Source of the DNA: Chloroflexota bacterium
GTDB lineage: Bacteria; Chloroflexota; Anaerolineae; J036; Brachytrichaceae
DNA: 64,000 nt
NCBI GenBank assembly: GCA_030550095.1
Contig: JAUQQA010000002.1
Span: 1-64,000 of the forward strand
Direction of reading: 5' to 3'
Position numbers and translations under genes: made by a program. The notes below the pieces were generated by a model. The model saw only the letters and a list, made by a program, of their open reading frames with translations. It did not search any database and was not told the DNA's origin. Position 1 is the first letter of the stretch. Each line of letters begins with the position of its first letter. Positions 1 to 8,557 of this stretch are shown here, piece by piece.

Positions 1-2
1 AA

Positions 3-155
3 CGCGCCTTCATCGCCGACGTGAACAAGACGATGAAGCTGATCCGCTACGAGAACGGCGGCTATTATCTGGACGTCGAGGAGATCGCCGAACTCGAACG
101 CCCGCCGATGATTATGGTGGAGGAGTACAGGAGGAGAAGAGAAGATGTAATGTAG
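3..155 (+). CDS. C-terminal end of an unidentified protein (partial)
   Basis: The window opens inside a plus-strand reading frame that gives 50 residues and ends at TAG 153-155. The tail is charged (EEYRRRREDVM) and follows a segment with YENGGYYLDVEEIAELE. Codon choice is GC-rich (GAC GTC GAG GAG ATC GCC), unlike the AT-richer genes immediately to its right, so the left edge of the low-GC block lies close to its stop. I do not recognise the family from this fragment. Confidence 0.6.
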   Translation, partial: RAFIADVNKTMKLIRYENGGYYLDVEEIAELERPPMIMVEEYRRRREDVM

Positions 156-324
156 AAGTTTTGCGGCATGCTTCCGTAAGCCAGGCTAACTAGCGTAGTA
201 TCCCTTACCAAGATCAAGCCGTCTGTTGCAATAGTTGGGTATATTCACCCTACTCTGCCCAATACCCCAATCGGAAACTTTCAGGCGTACAGAGTAGGTA
301 GTTACGAGATAAAGATGCCTCACT
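156..324. other. Intergenic gap between convergent genes, with an inverted repeat
   Basis: This stretch has no convincing gene. A perfect 9-bp inverted repeat, CCTACTCTG (249-257) and CAGAGTAGG (290-298), is separated by 32 nt. It sits between two converging genes and could fold as a 3'-end hairpin, but no T-tract follows on either strand, so terminator function is only a guess. Confidence 0.4.
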
Positions 325-810
325 TCACGGCCAAGGTGCATACAGATCACCTAGCTCGAGGACCTCGTTGGGTTTGAGTGTGATCTTGAGGAGGGCATCG
401 CTGTTGGGAGATTCAACAACAAAGGCACGCGAATAGGGTGCCCAGACCGCGATGAAGTACGTACCAGGAGGTACGGACGAGAAGATCACTCGGCCACGAG
501 CATCCGTCTCCGCGCTGATGCCGTCTTGCTCCGTAAGCAAAATGGGGGGTGAACCGTCCTCGCGAGCGGGGATTAGGTATACCAGCGTGTTAGGAATTGC
601 TGCACCAGTTGAAGACATCCTGATTACTCCGCTTAGAGACGCCAGTCCCGTCTCGGGAACCAGAGGGCTTAGCTGTGTGGAGTTAGTTGCTGGGGAGACT
701 GGTGAGATGAGAGGTGTTCCTGTAAGTGTTGCGGGTGGAGCATTCGAGATGCATCCCGCAGCAAATGCGGAGAGTGCAACCACATGAAGCAAGCGATATG
801 TATGCATCAT
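325..810 (-). CDS. Putative lipoprotein with a carboxypeptidase-regulatory-like beta domain
   Basis: 161 residues. The N-terminus is a lipoprotein signal with lipobox FAAGC (Cys20), followed by a Thr/Ser/Pro-rich linker. Residues from about 55 resemble a CarboxypepD_reg/CNA-B-like beta sandwich: SGVIRMSSTGAAIPNTLVYL, then TDARGRVIFSSVPPGTYFIAV, then a beta-rich end. The product is probably anchored to the outer face of the membrane. An in-frame GTG at 876 exists, but the intrinsic terminator at 816-849 lies between it and ATG 810, so 810 is the sensible start. The gene directly follows the four-repeat secreted protein on the same strand. The exact substrate or partner cannot be told. Confidence 0.7.
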   Translation of the reverse strand: MMHTYRLLHVVALSAFAAGCISNAPPATLTGTPLISPVSPATNSTQLSPLVPETGLASLSGVIRMSSTGAAIPNTLVYLIPAREDGSPPILLTEQDGISAETDARGRVIFSSVPPGTYFIAVWAPYSRAFVVESPNSDALLKITLKPNEVLELGDLYAPWP

Positions 811-815
811 CGCAA

Positions 816-849
816 GGACAAAAACTGGGGGCTCAAGCTTGAGCCCCCA
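816..849 (-). terminator. Intrinsic terminator after the four-repeat secreted protein gene
   Basis: A perfect 24-bp palindrome (826-849, arms TGGGGGCTCAAG and CTTGAGCCCCCA) is followed on the minus strand by GTTTTTG (819-825). It lies 24 nt after the stop of the upstream gene and only a few bases before the lipoprotein ATG at 810, so the lipoprotein must be read by read-through or from an unseen promoter. Confidence 0.8.
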
Positions 850-872
850 AGCTAGTTGCAGAACTTCTAAGG

Positions 873-2357
873 TCACTGCCCAAAGGCGTTATGAGCTGCG
901 AAGAAGTCACCATTTGGCAAGTTAGGGTTGATGGACTTCAGATAGGTAAGCTGAACAAAAGATGCTATTGGGCGATCCGACTCGACACGCATCGTTCCAA
1001 ACCATCCTGAGGGCATATCGGGGACAGCGTTCACCCCACTGGGAAGACGATGGTTTTGAATAACCCCCTCACCCGGCCCAACATTGTTGAACACTATCGT
1101 ACCAGACCAGGAGGGGCTTCCCGAACCAGGTTGGTAGGTCACCGTGATTGTTGCGCTGTTGTTGAGATCGAGGTTCTGAATGGTCACTACAGTAGCAAAC
1201 CCATTCCCTAGGCGCTTTGCAACGAGAGGAATGAATGCAGAGGTGCTCGTCGTATTTTGAGGGAATGCTTCGTAAGCAGCTGCCTCTTCTGTGTTCGGAT
1301 TACCAGTGACGAAGCGCATCTGAACAAAAACCACCACATTCACAGGCGCTGAGACCGTGCATGAGCCGTAGAATCCATTCGGCACAGAAACATCAAATCC
1401 TGCACCCGTGACTGGGTTAAAGAAGTACGAGGCCGAATTCCCTACAGGAGTGGTGTTCGTCGCAGTAAACTCGGCACCTGAATACCCGGGCCCTGGCTTG
1501 CAGCGCAGCTGAATCCCCCCTTGCGGAATCTGCGTACCGCTTAAGTTCTGAATCGCAATCGGTGTGCTCAATCCATTGGACAACCTGTAAGTGAAGAGCG
1601 GGACAAACCACTGGGTAGCCAGAGCAGTCTCTGGGAAGGCATTGAAAGTTTGCATGGCGAACCCTGTGAAGAAGTTCGACACCACGCCAACGTTTGCCGA
1701 CGTACCTTCTACCACAGCTGATCCATACCATCCATCGTTTACATCTTGATCTTCTTTTAGATCATAGTATAACGAGGCACCTGGCTGAATAGGCGATGTC
1801 GTGAAGGATTTCTGCACAGTGGCATCAGCGTTCACTAGCGTGATAACAGCCGTGCTTGCAACGCTGCCAAGGTTCTGCACTACAATTTGGCTGTTTGCTA
1901 TCCCGCTTGCTGTGCCGAGTTGCTTAGCAACTAAAGGCACAAAGAAACGACGCGCACCTTGAGTGAGACCCGAGTATGCGCCGTTAGCCCAGGTGCTTGA
2001 GAAGTTTGCTGGTCGGATTTGCACAACCGCAGCCAATGGCTGATCTGAACTAACCACGACTGAACCCCGACCAGGAGTGAGGTTGGGATTGCCTTGGGAG
2101 CCTGGTGGATAATACTGCCTGAAGATCGCTTGACTGCCAGCGCCAGGCAGAACTACTATTTCTGGCCCGTTGCCCCATGGGCTGCCGTTTGTCTGATAGT
2201 AGTTGACCACCACCTGAGCTTGACCATTGCCCATGTTCACCAAGGTGAAGTTTGTGGCCAAAGGCGTCGATGGTTGGGCGAAAGCAGGCAATGCGCCTGC
2301 GCTTATCGTAGTAGCCACTAAGGCTGTAGCCACAAGAGTTGGAAGAGAACGCTTCAT
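873..2357 (-). CDS. Secreted protein made of four beta-rich repeats
   Basis: 494 residues. A Sec signal peptide (KR, hydrophobic 7-26, cleavage near AFA/QP at 27-28) precedes four related units. The last three open with F-V/I-PL (138, 250, 375), continue through I-x-x-QNL (158-163, 267-272, 392-396), then an acidic or Pro stretch with G-W/F-Y/F-G (209-212, 328-331, 451-454), and close with NAFP/EAFP/NAFG (239-242, 363-366, 490-493). The first unit (about 33-117) lacks the FVPL opener. No enzyme motif is present, so a structural or adhesive surface role is inferred. ATG 2357 is chosen because GAGGTGGAAAGG lies just upstream and the signal peptide starts there. Low GC relative to most of the window. 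Confidence 0.75.
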   Translation of the reverse strand: MKRSLPTLVATALVATTISAGALPAFAQPSTPLATNFTLVNMGNGQAQVVVNYYQTNGSPWGNGPEIVVLPGAGSQAIFRQYYPPGSQGNPNLTPGRGSVVVSSDQPLAAVVQIRPANFSSTWANGAYSGLTQGARRFFVPLVAKQLGTASGIANSQIVVQNLGSVASTAVITLVNADATVQKSFTTSPIQPGASLYYDLKEDQDVNDGWYGSAVVEGTSANVGVVSNFFTGFAMQTFNAFPETALATQWFVPLFTYRLSNGLSTPIAIQNLSGTQIPQGGIQLRCKPGPGYSGAEFTATNTTPVGNSASYFFNPVTGAGFDVSVPNGFYGSCTVSAPVNVVVFVQMRFVTGNPNTEEAAAYEAFPQNTTSTSAFIPLVAKRLGNGFATVVTIQNLDLNNSATITVTYQPGSGSPSWSGTIVFNNVGPGEGVIQNHRLPSGVNAVPDMPSGWFGTMRVESDRPIASFVQLTYLKSINPNLPNGDFFAAHNAFGQ

Positions 2358-2410
2358 ACCTTTCCACCTCGTGCTAAGAATCGCTGCAGATCTTGTCACT
2401 TGCCTAGCAA

Positions 2411-2439
2411 AGTATGCTCAACGCTGCCGTGCACAGCAA
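2411..2439 (-). promoter_or_regulatory. Predicted promoter of the secreted repeat protein
   Basis: On the minus strand TTGCTG (2439-2434) and CATACT (2416-2411) are separated by exactly 17 bp, giving a leader of about 47 nt before ATG 2357 that includes the purine-rich ribosome site. Confidence 0.5.
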
Positions 2440-2452
2440 TACTACAAGTATG

Positions 2453-3232
2453 CTATTCATGCCTGTGGAGCTCGCTTCTTAAGGAGCACCCAGTTAAAGT
2501 TTGGCACGAATGGCTGAATCGCCTTCCATAAGACACGAGGGTTGCTAGCACAAGACGCCTTAGCCAACTAACTTCGCTCCACCGCCAAGCAAGGACATCA
2601 GGAGCGGCATCCACAATTACAAAGTCGGCCCAAAGCTGTTTCAGTCCCCAGTAATGCCGTGAACGCTCGTAGTATGGTTCACTATGACCAAGAACGTGAA
2701 GCAATTTGTTCGCTACCTCAGGAGGAAGCCAATGGAGAAACGGGATATAGTAGTGTGGCTCAATGGGGAAGAGCCAATTCGGGCCACTGAAAAACACAAT
2801 TCCACCCTCGCGCAAAACACGGTGAATTTCTAAAGCCATTAGCCTATCATCTGGAACGTGCTCATACACTTGAGCGCAAATCACTAAATCAAAGCTACCA
2901 TCCTTGAATGGGAGAAATAGCCCGTCCCCTTGCACTAGTTTAACTTTGCGTCGAACATCGGATGTGGCGCTGAAAATTGACAAAGTGTCAAACTCCAAAC
3001 CAACGATTGACTTGAAATGAGGTGCTAGATAGCTGGTCAACATTCCTGAAGAACAACCCACATCTAGCGCTACGAAAGTGCTGAGCGCTTGAGTCGTGTG
3101 TCGAGCCAAGACCTCGAGTACCTTTGGTGCTTTCCTGGCGCGGCTTCTGGGGTCCGTGACTGCTTTGCTCTTTGTAATGAAATCGTGCTGGTAGCCTCGC
3201 ATATGCCTAGACACGTTGTGCGACTCCAACAT
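2453..3232 (-). CDS. Class I SAM-dependent methyltransferase
   Basis: 259 residues. The Rossmann methyltransferase core carries motif I VALDVGCSSGM (near residue 56), an acidic residue after the second strand (VGLEFD), and the post-motif FDLVICAQVYEHVPDD followed by HRVLREGGIVFFSGPN, as in Methyltransf_11/UbiE-like enzymes. A Trp/Tyr-rich C-terminal part (HYYIPFLHWLPPE) is typical of enzymes acting on lipid-linked or glycan substrates. The gene overlaps the preceding methyltransferase by 26 nt, so the two are probably co-translated. The substrate is unknown; the neighbouring glycosyltransferases suggest a surface glycan. Start ATG 3232 lacks a clear ribosome site and ATG 3202 is an alternative. 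Confidence 0.75.
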   Translation of the reverse strand: MLESHNVSRHMRGYQHDFITKSKAVTDPRSRARKAPKVLEVLARHTTQALSTFVALDVGCSSGMLTSYLAPHFKSIVGLEFDTLSIFSATSDVRRKVKLVQGDGLFLPFKDGSFDLVICAQVYEHVPDDRLMALEIHRVLREGGIVFFSGPNWLFPIEPHYYIPFLHWLPPEVANKLLHVLGHSEPYYERSRHYWGLKQLWADFVIVDAAPDVLAWRWSEVSWLRRLVLATLVSYGRRFSHSCQTLTGCSLRSELHRHE

Positions 3233-3914
3233 AGCCCAGAGGAAACAAGTCGGGAAAGCCTAGCCAGCGGTCAATGATGCTCCAAGGCTTTGTGATCAGC
3301 CATTTATTAGCTGACCAGACTGTAGAGCGCAGAAGCGGGATGGACCACCAAAAGGAGACAACTGCTGTCGAAAGCTGATGACCAAGGAAAGCGATTAACC
3401 CTCCGCGCACGACAATCTCCTCCAGCGTAAAGCCTGTTCCCTCAAGAAGGTAGGCTATCCCGTTAGCAGTGAATCGATAGTAGTCGTGCGGTAGCTCATG
3501 CAGGCGGCTAAGAAAGGGCACAGAGAAAATCAGTCGCCCACCAGGTTTGAGAACACGATGAATCTCCCTCAATGCCGCCTGGGTGTCAGGGACATGCTCA
3601 AGTACTTCAAAGCAAAGCGCTGTGTCGTAACACTCGCTTGGTACAACAGTCATCCGTTGGATATCGGCAACAAAGTCCACCTCCCTTCTAGGCCTTACAT
3701 CTAGTGTGTGATAGACCAGCACATTGTGAATCAAATGCCTGTAGGGCGTAAACCCGCACCCCAGATCAATCACCCAACCATAGGCATACTTTCTTACAAG
3801 CTGGCTGACAGCCTGGTATTGACGCAGGATGGCAGGAGAGAAGTGACGCCATTCCGCACTTCCTGCGAAGTACTGTTCCACTTCTTGTCTACTTCGAACA
3901 AGTTTATCTCTCAT
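3207..3914 (-). CDS. Class I SAM-dependent methyltransferase
   Basis: 235 residues. Motif I is WVIDLGCGFTPYRHL; the later motifs are YDTALCFEVLEHVPDT and HRVLKPGGRLIFSVPF, followed by LHELPHDYYRFT, a signature common in methyltransferases of polysaccharide clusters. Hydrophobic segments near residues 155-190 suggest membrane contact. ATG 3914 is preferred over GTG 3920 because AAAGGG lies 8 nt before it. Middle of three tandem methyltransferases that differ strongly from one another, so this is not a recent duplication. Confidence 0.75.
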   Translation of the reverse strand: MRDKLVRSRQEVEQYFAGSAEWRHFSPAILRQYQAVSQLVRKYAYGWVIDLGCGFTPYRHLIHNVLVYHTLDVRPRREVDFVADIQRMTVVPSECYDTALCFEVLEHVPDTQAALREIHRVLKPGGRLIFSVPFLSRLHELPHDYYRFTANGIAYLLEGTGFTLEEIVVRGGLIAFLGHQLSTAVVSFWWSIPLLRSTVWSANKWLITKPWSIIDRWLGFPDLFPLGYVGVAQRV

Positions 3915-4031
3915 TCGCACTACCCTTTAGCCTAAACAGAAATTGAGCATGCCAGGTAAGCACCTCACTGAACGGAAACGGGAGGCGCGCTGTGTTCACA
4001 GGTGAGTAGCGTGTAGACAGGTCAACCAGGT

Positions 4032-4688
4032 CTACATCCAGCTCTCTGCTAGTAGCTGTCTGACCTTTCGTATCGTCAGCCTATACAACCCCCACCGTGG
4101 ATAGAGGGCTGATAGCGAATTTGGTCGAACCACTGGCTTGTATAGGCGATTAACCCAGGCTGGAGAGGGACGACCAAGCAAGCGATGGATGCGCAAGGCA
4201 AAACGCTCGCCAAGATAGTGAAAGGGAGCGAATTCATGTCCGCCACGTGGGCTGTAGAAAGGTGGGAAACTCAAATAGCACCATCCATCTGGGCGTAACA
4301 CACGGCGGATTTCTTCAAGAAGCAGATTAGGTGAGGCAACATGCTCGATTAAGCTAGCACAGAAGACAAATTCAACTGTAGCATCTGCAAGCGGAATGTG
4401 CAGGGCATCTGCAACAAGTGGGTAGGTGCTTTCTGCTGCAGGAGGCACAAGAGCTTCCAAGTCTAGACTGATCACAGCTTTTGCGCCCCTACGAGCAAGT
4501 TCATCACTATATCCACGAAGCCCACTGCCTAGATCTAGCACTACTCTTCCCCTCACCTCTAGGCCAAACTGCTGCAGGTGCTTCAGAATAAGCGTTGCCT
4601 GAAAGGCTTGGAATTGCTTGTAATCGCTCTCAGATCGCAAGCGGTTTCTCGCAAGTTGGTAGAGGACAAGATAGTCTCTGAGCTTCAT
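4032..4688 (-). CDS. Class I SAM-dependent methyltransferase
   Basis: 218 residues. Motif I is VVLDLGSGLRGYSDEL, with acidic SLDLEA after the second strand, then FVFCASLIEHVASPN and IRRVLRPDGWCYLSFPPF. The N-terminal KQFQAFQATLILKHL helix is common in family members acting on nucleotide-sugars or lipids. No strong ribosome site precedes ATG 4688. It lies between a GT4 glycosyltransferase and two more methyltransferases on the same strand, so a glycan-modifying role is inferred. Confidence 0.75.
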   Translation of the reverse strand: MKLRDYLVLYQLARNRLRSESDYKQFQAFQATLILKHLQQFGLEVRGRVVLDLGSGLRGYSDELARRGAKAVISLDLEALVPPAAESTYPLVADALHIPLADATVEFVFCASLIEHVASPNLLLEEIRRVLRPDGWCYLSFPPFYSPRGGHEFAPFHYLGERFALRIHRLLGRPSPAWVNRLYKPVVRPNSLSALYPRWGLYRLTIRKVRQLLAESWM

Positions 4689-4745
4689 ATTTGGCGAGAT
4701 CGAATGCCTCAGACTGAGCTGATCTTTTAGCTTGCAGACGCTTGT

Positions 4746-5963
4746 TTACGATGCATTTTTACTAGATGGCCGAGATGCATCACGTTTGAGCAAATTGAAG
4801 CGCTGCAAATACTGGAGTGCAACCCGTTGCCAATCATAGATTTCTATCGCTCTCTCGCGCGCACGTGCGCTCATCTTCTCCCATGCTGAGAGGTTACTGA
4901 GAACCTGCACTATTCCCTCAGCCAAGCTGGCTGCATCTGCTGGTGGCACAAGCAGACCTACTTCTGGCGTCACCACATCCACAATACCGTCAACAGCTGA
5001 GGCGACCACAGGAGTTCCGCAAGCTAATGCCTCAACGACGGCAACTCCCATACCCTCCTCAAGAGAAGGCAACACCAGCAGTCGAGCACGCTGCATCCAC
5101 CTTGTGACCTCAGCACGGGGTTGCTGTCCCAAAAAGTGAACCCGTTCGCTCAGCCCTGCTGATGAAACCTGTGCTCTTAGCATTTGCTCCTGAGGGCCTT
5201 CGCCAATTAGTACCAACTTAAAATCAGGCAGAGTGTTGGAGATCTGACGAAAAGCCTCTATTAGAAATCGCACACCCTTTCTCTCAATTAGCGAACCAAC
5301 GAAAAGGATCAGAGGTTCACGTTGACGCCCAGGGGTGAATCGAGAGGTATTGACTCCGTTAGGGATCACTGATGTTCGATCGAGCGGGACCTCTAGTGCC
5401 CTTACCTCCTGTTGTAACTTGGCACTAAGGCTCACCACGTGATCGGCATGTCGAAGCGTCCATCCAGTGATTGTTCGAATCAGCCCTCCCCTTGCGAAAG
5501 TTAAAATGTCGCTACCTTGCACAGTGACAACAAGTGGCAGCTTCGCTTTTCGAGCAGCTGGGTAAGCAGCCAATGCTGGTAGAGTCCAGTGGGCGTGGAT
5601 TAAGTCACAATGGTACTTTGAGACAAGCCGAAGAGCAAACCAAACGTAGACTGTGAAAAGGGTCAATACTTGCAACCGCGCCTTGAGAGGGTATCTTTGC
5701 CATGCGGTTGGAATACCTCCGCCTTCCCTACGCAGGATTTCATCATTCTCTGAGATCCAATAGAGAGGGCGATAGATTGTTATCCCCTCCCATACTTCCT
5801 GTCGCTTAGCTCCAGGTGCGTGCATTGCTATCACTGTGACTTCAGCCCCTTGCTGCTTCAGAGCATGGCAAAGTTCCCACACAAAGACACCATGCCCATC
5901 CTCCTGCCAGCGAGGGAAAGAGGTTGTCACAACAAGAACTTTAAGGGAGAATGAGGTATTCAT
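4746..5963 (-). CDS. GT4-family glycosyltransferase
   Basis: 405 residues with the GT-B fold of CAZy family GT4. The N-terminal acceptor domain opens TTSFPRWQEDGHGVFVWEL. The donor domain starts near residue 219 with LILFVGSLIERKGVRFLIEAF. The EX7E nucleotide-sugar motif is seen as E303-GMGVAVV-E311, followed by ALACGTPVVAS. These are retaining enzymes that transfer a hexose from a nucleotide sugar to a lipid or glycan acceptor at the cytoplasmic face of the membrane. Neighbouring methyltransferases and GT2/GT-C proteins place it in one glycan locus. Sugar specificity cannot be read from sequence. Confidence 0.85.
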   Translation of the reverse strand: MNTSFSLKVLVVTTSFPRWQEDGHGVFVWELCHALKQQGAEVTVIAMHAPGAKRQEVWEGITIYRPLYWISENDEILRREGGGIPTAWQRYPLKARLQVLTLFTVYVWFALRLVSKYHCDLIHAHWTLPALAAYPAARKAKLPLVVTVQGSDILTFARGGLIRTITGWTLRHADHVVSLSAKLQQEVRALEVPLDRTSVIPNGVNTSRFTPGRQREPLILFVGSLIERKGVRFLIEAFRQISNTLPDFKLVLIGEGPQEQMLRAQVSSAGLSERVHFLGQQPRAEVTRWMQRARLLVLPSLEEGMGVAVVEALACGTPVVASAVDGIVDVVTPEVGLLVPPADAASLAEGIVQVLSNLSAWEKMSARARERAIEIYDWQRVALQYLQRFNLLKRDASRPSSKNAS

Positions 5964-6082
5964 ACGGGGGATACCTCTTAGTCGCAGGCTGTAAACACAA
6001 GAATGTTCTCAGCTTGCTCAACTTAGTGCGGACTAGTAGAGTGAAGACATTCTCCAAAGTTCACTTCAATGAGAACGCCGTG

Positions 6083-8530
6083 TCATTTCCCGCCAAAGCT
6101 ACTTCGATCCATTAGCTTGTACACAGTTACTCGATCCCTTTTGTGCTCTACCACCAACTCAGAAGAGGACTGCTCGCTAAGTCTGCGGGGGAGGTTTCGA
6201 TGAGAGGTGTGAGTTTGACCGAGGTATACATAGTCTACGCCTGCCTCCTGCATTACCAAGTTAATTGGTTTTGAACCACTGATCCACGATAAAGCAAGCT
6301 CATTGACGCGCTCATGGAAATCCGTCTTCCCTTCCCTCTCCACTAGGTAGGTGAGAGGTGGAACAGTGTTGGCACGCCTGGCTAGCAAGGGTATCCACCA
6401 CCCAGCGTCTGAGCCCACTATAGCTGAGCCTCCGTATGCAGAGAAGGAGTCAACAAGAAATTTTGAATCATGAGGCGTATGCTCCGCTATCCATTGCATT
6501 GCTCTGAGATCAGGGTGTGTCACGAGCGTAAACCGTGTGTCAATAATCCTTAGCTGGTTAATGAAAGCAAATCCTGCAGCTACTACGAAAGAGATTCTAA
6601 ACAGCAAATCAGCAGCTCTTGTAAAGCTTTGCTTTGCTTCCTCCAGTAATTCCGTTATAAGAAAGGAAGCCATAGGAGCAGCCACCAAGTACGAGGCTAT
6701 CAATATTGCAAAATTGCTAATTGCCCCAGTACCAGGTAACCCAATTCTCTCCGGATTCGTGGCTAAAACTAGGAGGGCAATCCAGATGAAAATGACAATA
6801 ACCTCTCTGCTCCTCTTCAATAACCCGTAAACAAACGAGAGTAGCATAAGCAACCAAGCCAAGCTTGGCATATAGAAACTTAGGTCACCTATCGAGTTGT
6901 ATTCGCGCATGAAGTCACTAAGCTGGCTCGATGGCGTAGATAATAAATCTAAAAGAACTGTAGGCAAGTTTCCATTCGTGATATTAAGCCACCAAGGAAG
7001 CGTAATCAAGAAGGAGAGAAGCAAAATTATCAATGCAGAAACAATAAACTCCTTACTACGTTCTCTACTAAGTAAGAAGAGGCCGAAGACTAATGCTACC
7101 ATAAAAACCAGTGCCCATGCAGCTACGCGGTAGTGAGTCAAAAACAGAGCAGCGAGAAGCAACACTGCTATCGCTGTATATAACCTCTTGCTGCTCTTGT
7201 CCTTCCCAGCGTCTTCTATATGGATTGCCGTAAAAACAAAAGCTGGTAGCAATACTTGACCCGTTAGCTGGGTGTACCTGCCCCAATTCACGTAGTATGC
7301 TGGCATGGGCAACAAGAGACCAGCGATCAGCAACGTGAGAGCAGCAGACCAGCGATTCTTTGTTATTTGCAGTGTAAGCAGGTATGGAGTAATGACTGCA
7401 AGGACATTCACAAGTTGAGCCCCGAGCAGAACAGCCCGAAAAGGCTGTAGACCCGTCATCCATGCAAACACAGCCATTAGAGCGTGGAAGCCAAAATGGT
7501 AAGTAAAAGTGCTAAGAGGAACATATGGTTCCCATGAGCGAAACAAGCCACCGTTGTCAACAATAAGTTGTGTAATCAGAGAATGTTGATATGAATCACC
7601 CCACATCGGCGCGGCAAGCGAGCGAACAACCAGAAGACGAGATAAAACAATGAGCGCTATAGCAAGAACAGTGAACAATGTCGGGTATGAAATTCTTAAA
7701 TCGCTCCGAGCTCGCAGAGAGGCAATCCAAACCTTCACATCTTTGACAGGCTTCCTAAGAGACCTATAAGCTAGTGCAACTAATCCAAGAAGTGTGGGCA
7801 GGTATGCGTACAAGGGCCCTAGCTGAACCTTAAACACATGAGTCCAAAGCATCAGCAAGGGATAGAACGCTACGCTCAAACTAGATGCTAAAGCAAATCT
7901 TGCCAAAAATGGTAAATCGCCAAAATGTTGAAGATTCACCAGGACTGCGTAGCCCGGTACAACAAACAACAGAACAGCAGCACCAACCCATACAAGACTC
8001 TCTAGCAGCCAACGAGTCAAATCTATAGCTATGCCCACTGGGTCATAAATCAAACGAAAGGTCAGTTGATGTGTATCCAAAGGTCTGTGGTCTTGGTAAG
8101 CAGCTCCATTGACGTACTGCTCACCCTCTGCTGCACCAACATGGACCGACCCAGCACCTGAGAAGGTCAGGAAAGCGTAGCGATACACTCCATGAGACCA
8201 GATTTGAGGACGCCAGTCAAATCTGTAGAATCCTGGCTTACTCCCCGTTGAAAGCAGTAACTCCGCAACTGCCAAGTCGGCAGAGGAGGTAAAGTCTTCC
8301 CGTAACCTCAATACGATCACGCCATGCGCGTCCGGTTCAGGCTCGAGCCAAACTTCTATTCCTTTCAACCCACCATGCTGGGCAACAAACGTTTGACCAA
8401 TTGCACGATTAGGCTCAAGCACCAACAGACGCTCAGGACGAATGCTTGGCTGGTCGTTATCCACAAAAGCACATGCACTCAGCAGCAGTGTAGTAGCTAC
8501 TAATAGAGGCAGCGGGACCTTTCTGTGCAT
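6083..8530 (-). CDS. Large GT-C-like polytopic membrane protein
   Basis: 815 residues. The N-terminus looks like a lipoprotein signal (LLLSAC, Cys20), followed by an extracytoplasmic beta-rich region (about 21-165) and then many membrane spans from about 170 to 665. Behind the spans near 285-300 is MWGDSYQH (309-315), an acidic motif in an exported loop like the catalytic Asp region of GT-C glycosyltransferases, and TYHFGFHALMAVFAW follows. The soluble C-terminal domain (about 675-815) contains AMQWIAEHTPHDSKFLVD, typical of bacterial GT-C-like proteins. Probably uses a polyprenyl-phosphate sugar, possibly the product of the adjacent GT2 enzyme. The genes are 27 nt apart. Low GC: 40% in 6961-7020. 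Confidence 0.65.
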   Translation of the reverse strand: MHRKVPLPLLVATTLLLSACAFVDNDQPSIRPERLLVLEPNRAIGQTFVAQHGGLKGIEVWLEPEPDAHGVIVLRLREDFTSSADLAVAELLLSTGSKPGFYRFDWRPQIWSHGVYRYAFLTFSGAGSVHVGAAEGEQYVNGAAYQDHRPLDTHQLTFRLIYDPVGIAIDLTRWLLESLVWVGAAVLLFVVPGYAVLVNLQHFGDLPFLARFALASSLSVAFYPLLMLWTHVFKVQLGPLYAYLPTLLGLVALAYRSLRKPVKDVKVWIASLRARSDLRISYPTLFTVLAIALIVLSRLLVVRSLAAPMWGDSYQHSLITQLIVDNGGLFRSWEPYVPLSTFTYHFGFHALMAVFAWMTGLQPFRAVLLGAQLVNVLAVITPYLLTLQITKNRWSAALTLLIAGLLLPMPAYYVNWGRYTQLTGQVLLPAFVFTAIHIEDAGKDKSSKRLYTAIAVLLLAALFLTHYRVAAWALVFMVALVFGLFLLSRERSKEFIVSALIILLLSFLITLPWWLNITNGNLPTVLLDLLSTPSSQLSDFMREYNSIGDLSFYMPSLAWLLMLLSFVYGLLKRSREVIVIFIWIALLVLATNPERIGLPGTGAISNFAILIASYLVAAPMASFLITELLEEAKQSFTRAADLLFRISFVVAAGFAFINQLRIIDTRFTLVTHPDLRAMQWIAEHTPHDSKFLVDSFSAYGGSAIVGSDAGWWIPLLARRANTVPPLTYLVEREGKTDFHERVNELALSWISGSKPINLVMQEAGVDYVYLGQTHTSHRNLPRRLSEQSSSELVVEHKRDRVTVYKLMDRSSFGGK

Positions 8531-8557
8531 ATCACCCTGCTACTCCGATCGCATATA

